From contig NC_037674.1 in NCBI RefSeq assembly GCF_003255815.1, positions 23,114,286-23,178,285 on the forward strand: a stretch of 64,000 nucleotides of DNA. Reading direction: 5' to 3'. Numbering within the stretch: the stretch's first letter is position 1; each line of letters starts with the position of its first letter. This stretch comes from Theropithecus gelada. Taxonomy: Eukaryota; Chordata; Mammalia; Primates; Cercopithecidae. Positions 57,848-64,000 of this stretch are shown here, piece by piece. Under the pieces are notes generated by a model that saw only the letters and a list, made by a program, of their open reading frames with translations, was not told the origin of the DNA and made no database searches. The position numbers and the translations under genes are program-made.

Positions 57848-59296
57848 TGACTTCAAACTATACTACAAGGCTACAGTAACCAAAACAGCATGGTATTAGT
57901 ACAGAAACAGACATAAAGACAAATGGAACAGAACAGAGAACACAGAAATAAACCCTCACATCTACAACCATCTAATATTTGATAAACCTGACAAAAACAA
58001 GCAACGAGGAAAGCATTCCCTATTTAACAAATGGTGCTGGGAGAACTGTCTATCCATATGTAGGAAATTGAAACTGGATCCATTCCTTACACCTCATACA
58101 AACATTAACTCAAGATGGATTAAAGACTTAAATGTAAAACCCAGAGCTATAAAAACCTTAGAGAAAATCTAGGCAATACTGTTCAGGACATAGGCACAGG
58201 CAAAGATTTCATGACAACAACATCAAAAACAATGGCAACAAAAGCAAAAATTGACAAATGGGATCAAATTAAACTAAACGGCTTCTGCAGAGCAAAGGAA
58301 ACTATCATCAGAGCAAACAGACAACCTACAGAATGGGAGAAAATTTTTGCAACCTATCTATCTGACAAAGGTTTAGTATTTACAGTTTACGAAGAACTTA
58401 AATTTACAAGAAAAAAGCAAACAACCCCATTAAAAAGTGGGCAAAGGACATCAATAGACACTTCTCAAAAGAAGACATTTGTACAGCCAACAAACATATG
58501 AAAAAAGCTCAACATCACTGATCATTAGAAAAACACAAATCAAAACCACAATGAGATACCATCTCACACCAACCAGAATGGTGATTATGAAAAAGTCAAG
58601 AAATCACAAATGGTGAGGCTGTGGAGAGAAAGGAAAGCTTTTACACTATTGGTGGGAACATAAATTAGTTCAACCATTGTGGAAGACAGTCTGGTGATCC
58701 CTCAAAGACGTAGGAGCAGAAATACCATTTGACCCAGCAATCACATTCCTAGGCATATACCCAAAGGAATATAAATCATTCTATTATAAAGATTCATGAG
58801 CATGTACGTTCATTGCAGCACTCTTCACAATAGCAAAGACATAAAATCAACCCAAATGCCTATCAATGATAGACTGGATAAAGAAAATATGGTACATACA
58901 CATCATGGAATACTATGCAGCCATAAAAAGAAACAATATCATGTCCTTTGCAGGGACATGGATGGAGTTGGAAGCCGTTATCCTCAGTAAACTAATGCAG
59001 GAAAGGAAACCAAACACTTCATGTTCTCACTCATAAGTGGGGCCTGAACAATGAGAACACGTGGACACAGAAAGGGGAACAACACACACTGAGGCCTGTT
59101 GGGAAGGGGCGGGGAAAGGGAGAACATCAGGAAAAGTAGCTAATGCATGCTGGGCTTAATACTTAGGTGATGGGTTGATAGGTACAAGAAACCACCATGG
59201 CAAACGTTTACCCATGTAACAAACCTGCACACATACCTCAGAACTTAAAATAAAAATAAAATAAAATAAACCTTGGCTGGGAACTTAAAAAAAAAG
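57848..59296 (+). mobile_element. 5'-truncated primate L1 (L1PA/L1PB-like), about 1.45 kb
   Basis: It begins inside ORF2 at TGACTTCAAACTATACTACA and continues through TTCCCTATTTAACAAATGGT, CAATGGCAACAAAAGCAAAA, GAATACTATGCAGCCATAAA and CATGTCCTTTGCAGGGACAT to the 3' UTR and A-rich tail. ORF2 is broken into short frames (the longest ATG-started piece is 58211-58501, 96 codons), so no functional protein is encoded. The tail holds two A-rich runs separated by CCTTGGCTGGGAACTT. AAACATGTGG (57834-57843) and AAACATGGG (59297-59305) may be the target duplication. Confidence 0.93.
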
Positions 59297-59305
59297 AAAC
59301 ATGGG

Positions 59306-59740
59306 TAAAAGCTAAATGAGGAATGGGATTTTACATTGTGTCAAAGTACAAGCCATATTATATTTATTAATAACAAAGAGTAATTTTACAGTGAAGAAAT
59401 CTGGCAGGCACCATTTCAATCAAGTGATCAACCTTAACACCACCAGTAACATGACAGATATCGTGTGCCACTTGAGAGAATGCATTGCAAAGATCACAGC
59501 ATTTGTGGTATTTCCTCCATAAAACATGTCATTGATGTCTAATCATGAGGAAACTTTGGAAAATTCAAATTGAAGAACATTCAACAAAATGACTAGTCTA
59601 CAATCTTCAAAAATGTCAGCGTCATGGAGGTCAGGGAAGACTAAGGAACAAGAGCATATGGGAGGGTTTTGTACACTTTTTGCAACTTTTCTCTAATTTG
59701 GAACTGTCAAAATAAAGTATTAAACAAATCTCTTAGCACG
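59306..59740 (+). mobile_element. Old L1 (L1ME-like) 3' end right of the younger L1
   Basis: TCTGGCAGGCACCATTTCAA, CAAGTGATCAACCTTAACAC, CACCAGTAACATGACAGATA and TCATGGAGGTCAGGGAAGAC match the order of L1ME 3' UTRs. It ends near AATAAAGTATTAAAC. Confidence 0.6.
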
Positions 59741-61189
59741 GCACAATAGGTTCACAGCAGCCACTAGAGGAGGGAGGGTCCAGTGGAGCAGAGGGGGGCA
59801 CTGTGCCAGAAGAGAGGCCTTGAGGCATCGTCAGCATTTCTCACAGTATCACCCAACAAAATCAACCCTCTTGTGAACTTCCACTGTTCCATTGCAGTGA
59901 GTGGGTGATGGGCACTAACAGTCTTGCTGGCTGGGTAAAGATGCTTTCCAATTTCTGCAAATTCCCCATTTGGAAGAGTCAGATAAGATAAGGGAATTCA
60001 GTGAGTACAAGCCAGGGAAGCAAGAGGAGAAGGGCACAGCAGGCGAATGAACCAGGGTCCAAGAGAAGCTGCAACCCAAACCGCTAAGCAGACAGCAGCC
60101 CTAGTGAGAAAAGCAGGAGCACAGAGGACACATCAGTGGGTAGTGTAAGAGCTTGCAGCTGGGGATCCCTGCAAAGGAAAAGAAGGACAAGGTAAGGGCT
60201 GGGAGGCCACCACCAGATATCCAGGGTATAAAACTGGGGGAAAGCAGGCCAGATCAGAGAACCAAAGCGAAAATATGTAAAAACGAAAGACAAAAAGTAA
60301 AAATATATCAAGCTGATAAGAAGCAAAAGGTCAGCAGGGCCTCAGAGATAGGTGGATTATTTATTGGTGTTAGAAAGTGAGATTACAGAAAACTGAAATA
60401 AATTCTGTGCCTGAGAGTTTATGGGAAAGGCTGGCAGATGGGAGACAGAAATATAAATTCCAGGAAGAAAAAAAAAAGGACAGCTAGAAAAAGCAAGGGA
60501 GTGCACATGTTGATAATATAAAGATTATACTACCTGGAATGTGATAAAGCATCAAATTTGGAGAAATCATAGCCTAGTGTTCAAAATTGGCAGGGAAAAA
60601 ATAGCGACACTTCTCTTTAAAATTGCACCCTAAAGACAAGAAGCTGTTCTTACTCTGTAAAGAGATGAACATGCTGTGCTCAAAACATCATTCTGGAATC
60701 AGAGGAAGTAAGAAGAAAGAGGGAAAGTCTCATCTGACATTCCTAGTCGGGAACCTCAGTCTTCTGATCCGACTGGTGGGAAGACACACAGAATTTACCT
60801 CCACAGCCTGAGGGCATTCGTCTTAGCATCCTTAGTACCTGATACAAGAGCCAGTCACACAGTAGTTGCTCAATACGTTTTTTGTCACTATCTGAAGATT
60901 GAAAGTTTCCCCCCAAAGGATAAAAGCAAATAAAGAAAAAAGGGAAGAGTCTCTTATTAGTTGAGATCTCTGGGAGAGTACCAGGAATAAATAATTATGG
61001 AGTAAACAGTTACATTAAGGCTACCTTTTAGGATTTCATTTTAAAACATTTTGAAACAAACTTGCAAAGATTTTAATCAGCAATTTACCACCATAAATGG
61101 TTCCTGTAAAACTCCTAGAAGATACCAATGAACGTACCCAGAACAACTCCTACACATTCTTCTGTGAAATGCATTTCCCTGGTCTCTTT
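59741..61189. other. Unique sequence with one L2/MIR-like end
   Basis: 60826-60885 (TTAGTACCTGATACAAGAGC, CACAGTAGTTGCTCAATACG) resembles the shared L2/MIR 3' end. Otherwise nothing recognised. 60250-60345 is A/G-rich. Confidence 0.35.
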
Positions 61190-61716
61190 CCCCCTCCACC
61201 CACTTGAGTCAGGTGGTCCTAGCTTAGGCTGGAAGTCATACTACCGGGATATCCAGATGTAGCATCGCTAGTGGTAGCCCACCTGCAACTGCTCAGCCTA
61301 CTCCAAAGACTCCTGCAGACAGTTGCCCTTCACACTGACTGCCTGCTGTAGTCCCTGCCTAAGCAAGAGTCTGGCTGCAGAACAGGTCCAGCCACAGTGC
61401 CCAGGCAGCGGAATGCTTGAGCGGTAGTGTCCCTAGAGAGAAACGTTCAACCAGTGAGAATGGAAGATGATGGCTTAATAGCCCAGTGTCTACACCCTCC
61501 GCTGGGGGCAATTCTGAGATGTACTTCTCACAGACTCAGAGGGTCCTCAGCATGGTTGAGCTGTGGATGCCAATGTCATTACCAAATTCTGTACTGATCC
61601 TCTTCCTGCCTCACCGCTCCACTGCTTCACAGTGCTCTCTGGGACAATGCTCCCAAATTAACGACTTGCATTCAAACCCTTATATCATAATCTGCTTTGG
61701 GGGAGAACCAAACTAA
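61190..61716 (+). mobile_element. Possible old LTR (MaLR/ERVL-like)
   Basis: GCTCTCTGGGACAATGCTCC, CAAATTAACGACTTGCATTC, CTGCTTTGGGGGAGAACCAA and ACTAAGAT at the end resemble the 3' end of old LTRs (TCCCAATAAACTACTTGCAC, TGCTTTTGGGGGAACCCAAA). The 5' part is too diverged to classify. Confidence 0.4.
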
Positions 61717-61881
61717 GATATCAAGGATGAGAATGTAACCTAAACAAGGGCAATCACAGTCCTGCCTTGAATGTTTTCAGATTAGAGCTAAGGGAATAAA
61801 GCCTCTTCTTGTTGGAGAATCCGGGAAAATGAGAATAGTTGCTGGTGATAATCAGGGTTCCAGTTTGGCAGAGAAAGCTGG

Positions 61882-62252
61882 TGTATCAGTCCATTTTCAT
61901 ACTGCTGTAAAGAACTACCTGAGACTGGGTAATTTATAAAGGAAAGAGGTTTACTTGGCTCAGAGTTCCACATGGCTGGGGAGGTCCCAGGAAGCTTACA
62001 ATCATGGCAGAAGGGGAAGCAGGCATGTCTTACATGGCAGCAAGCAAGAGAAAGCGAGCATGTAAAGGATGAACTGTCAAACATGTAAAACCATCAGACC
62101 TTGTGAGAACTCACTATCACAAGAACAGCATGGGGGAAACCACCCCCATAGTCCAATTACCTCCCACCAGGTCCCTCCTTCGACACAAGGGAATTATGGG
62201 GATTACAATTCAAGATGAGGTTTGGGTGGGGACACAGAGCCAAACCATATCA
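61882..62252 (-). mobile_element. THE1-type MaLR LTR (solo) with perfect 5-bp target duplication
   Basis: Reverse complement of THE1/MSTA: TGTATCAGTCCATTTTCATA, GAGACTGGGTAATTTATAAA, CAATCATGGCAGAAGGGGAA, TGTGAGAACTCACTATCACA, AACAGCATGGGGGAAACCAC and GGGACACAGAGCCAAACCAT with ATCA at the end. GCTGG flanks both ends exactly (61877-61881 and 62253-62257). No internal sequence remains. Confidence 0.95.
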
Positions 62253-62529
62253 GCTGGTAGGGGTGAATGAATTCGTATGCCCACTCAGGTGTATTACATT
62301 ATACATTCTCAGCAAGATCAGTAGGAAGTGAGGGGTTACTTCCCCTATTTCTCTAAGTTTCACTAGAGACCCCAAGGCTCAATTTTAATAAAACAGATGT
62401 CAGAAACCCTCCTCCAACCCCATTTTATTGAGTTCCTCGGCTCAGGAGATTTAAAACACATTTTGCCAAATATAAGTTGTATAGGGAGGAAGGCGAATAA
62501 TGCATTGAGGGTTCCAAAAGTTGTAGTGC

Positions 62530-63245
62530 CTTAATGAGCCACCACTACACACCCACTAGAGCAACTCAAGTTAAAGTGCTGGTGACGATGTGCAGCATCT
62601 GGGACTCCTAAACACTGATGGAAGGGATGTGAAACAGTACGACCACTTTGGAAAACAGTTCAGCAATTTCTTAAGATGTTAACTATATAGGCATCATACA
62701 ACCCAACCATTCCATCTCTAGGTATTCATCCAGAAGAAATGAAAGCATATGTTCACACAAAGACTTGTATGTGAATTCTGACAGCAGCTTTATATGTAAT
62801 AACCTCAACCTGGAAGCAACCTAAATGTAAGTGTGGTACACCCATCACCCGTACAATGGAATACTACTCAGCAGTAGAAAGGTACAAACTTTCCAAACAC
62901 GAAATAACCTGGATGAATCTCAAAATAATTATTCTAAATGAAAGAAGACAAGTCAACCCTCCCACCCCCGAAAAACAGAAAAGCAAACCAGACTGATTTC
63001 ATTGACACAAAAATCTAGGAAACACAAAGTGAGGAAGCAGATCAGTGGTTGCCCGAGGACAGGGGTCAGGGAGGCATGGAGCACAGAGTGGCATGAGAAA
63101 ACCTTTGGTGTGATGGATATGTCGTTATCATGATTGTAGTTTTGGTCATGTGTGTTTGTGTATGATAAATCCGTCAAATTATACATCTTAAGTATGTGCA
63201 GTTGTTTTGTACATCAATTATGCTTCAATGAAGCTGTAAAAGTGC
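62530..63245 (+). mobile_element. L1M (L1MB/MC-like) 3' end
   Basis: GCCACCACTACACACCCACT, GAAACAGTACGACCACTTTG, GAAAACAGTTCAGCAATTTC, GCATCATACAACCCAACCAT, CAATGGAATACTACTCAGCA, GAATCTCAAAATAATTATTC and TCAATTATGCTTCAATGAAG follow L1M ORF2-end and 3' UTR order; frames are broken. Confidence 0.9.
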
Positions 63246-63706
63246 TAGTACAGATATTTTGAGAGACAGTTTATGTGCCATATATTCCCTCATAACCTCC
63301 CCTCTGAGGACAGAGGTACACCCCCCTCTTTTTCAGCTAAGTGAGAAGGGCTTGAAAGGACCCACTCAGAAAATCTGATATACGTCCTCTGGAATTTGAG
63401 AGATGAAGAGGATGGCACCTAACCTACACCTAAAAACTTCTGAATGCTCCATCAGCCTAAGGGGGCAGAAGAAAGAGAGAAGAGGCCTGCATAGGAGATG
63501 GATGTGTCTCCACCAAAGGTAGGTAAATGAGTATTTCTTGTGGTCCAGATAAGGACTCTAGAGAAAGGAGCCAGACTAGGTCATCTTGCAGGAACTATAC
63601 AGATAAATACTGTAGGGCGACATAACCCAACAGGCTCTGTATGCTATCTGCCCCTAACAATTTTGAGGCCTTGAGGCCCACAGTATATAACTCTAAACAT
63701 TAAAAA
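63246..63706. other. Unique sequence, nothing recognised
   Basis: No gene or repeat identified. Confidence 0.35.
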
Positions 63707-63860
63707 TTGGGCCTGGCACAGTGGCTCATGCCTGTAAACCCAGCACTTTGGGAGGCCAAGGCAGGAAGATTGCCTGAGCCCAGGAGTTCAAGACCAGCCT
63801 GGGCAATATGGTGAGATCCCATCTCTATATAAAAATAAATAAATAAATAAAATTTATACA
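63707..63860 (+). mobile_element. Free left Alu monomer (FLAM-like)
   Basis: GGGCCTGGCACAGTGGCTCA, GCACTTTGGGAGGCCAAGGC, GATTGCCTGAGCCCAGGAGT and AAGACCAGCCTGGGCAATAT, then an (AAAT)n tail. There is no right arm. Confidence 0.9.
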
Positions 63861-64000
63861 TAAAGCTAATTAACATAAGTAAAATGGGTTCCATCCCCTT
63901 ATCTTGACAGATATGCCTTCATCAGTATCTTGAAATCTAGGTTTGCATTTAGACTCTTCAGTCATCACTGTATCCTATACTAGAAAGTGATGTGCAGAGA

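Noticed and set aside
58211..58501. 96-codon ORF with reverse-transcriptase-element character
   Set aside because: It is a surviving piece of the broken ORF2 of the L1 at 57848-59296, not a separate gene.
1..64000. tRNA, rRNA, snoRNA or CRISPR-like arrays
   Set aside because: None seen. The only regular short-period repeats are microsatellites and SINE tails; Alu and MIR carry A/B-box-like sequence but are not tRNA genes.
1..64000. A novel multi-gene system
   Set aside because: The window is typical repeat-rich primate non-coding DNA with no cluster of coding genes. Claims of a new system would not be supported by the sequence.

Overview
This window looks like human (or other higher-primate) nuclear DNA. 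It holds about a dozen Alu elements or Alu fragments, a primate-age L1 fragment, a THE1-type LTR, many MIR, L2, MaLR and MER relics, long (CA)n tracts, low CpG content and no long open reading frame. No protein-coding exon can be supported anywhere in it. No tRNA, rRNA, CRISPR array or bacterial or viral gene cluster was found.

Layout. Bases 1 to about 735 look like the 3' end of a terminal exon on the + strand: a 3' UTR ending in AATAAA at 711-716. I cannot name the gene. From about 0.74 kb onward the window reads as intergenic (or possibly intronic) sequence in which unique DNA alternates with repeats. 1.9-11.4 kb holds Alus, a solo ERV1-type LTR (6.7-7.3 kb) and a three-level nest at 9.9-11.4 kb, where an Alu lies inside an ERVL LTR that lies inside another LTR. 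11.4-25 kb is mostly L2/MIR relics plus AT-rich unique sequence, with a (CA)n tract at 23.36 kb. 25-28.1 kb holds an L1M 3' end, a closely spaced inverted Alu pair and a long reverse-strand L2. 28.1-31.2 kb is rich in MIR and MER5-like DNA transposons, one of them split by an Alu. 31.2-33.4 kb is a long repeat-poor stretch with a POU octamer. 33.4-43.6 kb carries Alus, MIRs, LTR16-like LTRs and an 83-bp direct duplication. 43.6-50 kb is again repeat-poor apart from one MLT1-like LTR and a (CA)n tract. 50-56 kb holds MLT1A- and MST-type LTRs, an L1M interrupted by the MST, and two DNA transposons with visible termini. 56-64 kb holds a 5'-truncated primate L1 inside an older L1, a THE1 LTR with a perfect 5-bp target duplication, another L1M 3' end and a monomeric Alu.

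How it works together. There is no operon-like or pathway-like system here. Function, if any, most likely lies in the first 735 bases (mRNA 3' end) and in repeat-poor segments that could be distal regulatory DNA, chiefly 17.7-18.1, 31.2-33.1, 44.5-45.0 and 46.1-48.5 kb. That regulatory reading is inference; cross-species alignment or chromatin data would decide it. The most distinctive observations are the 83-bp near-identical duplication of an LTR piece into an L2-like sequence, the L1 with a doubled A-tail, the MITE with perfect 14-bp termini, and the Alu shortened at a sequence shared by its two arms. Repeat family names were assigned by eye from remembered consensus patterns; superfamily calls are firmer than subfamily calls.
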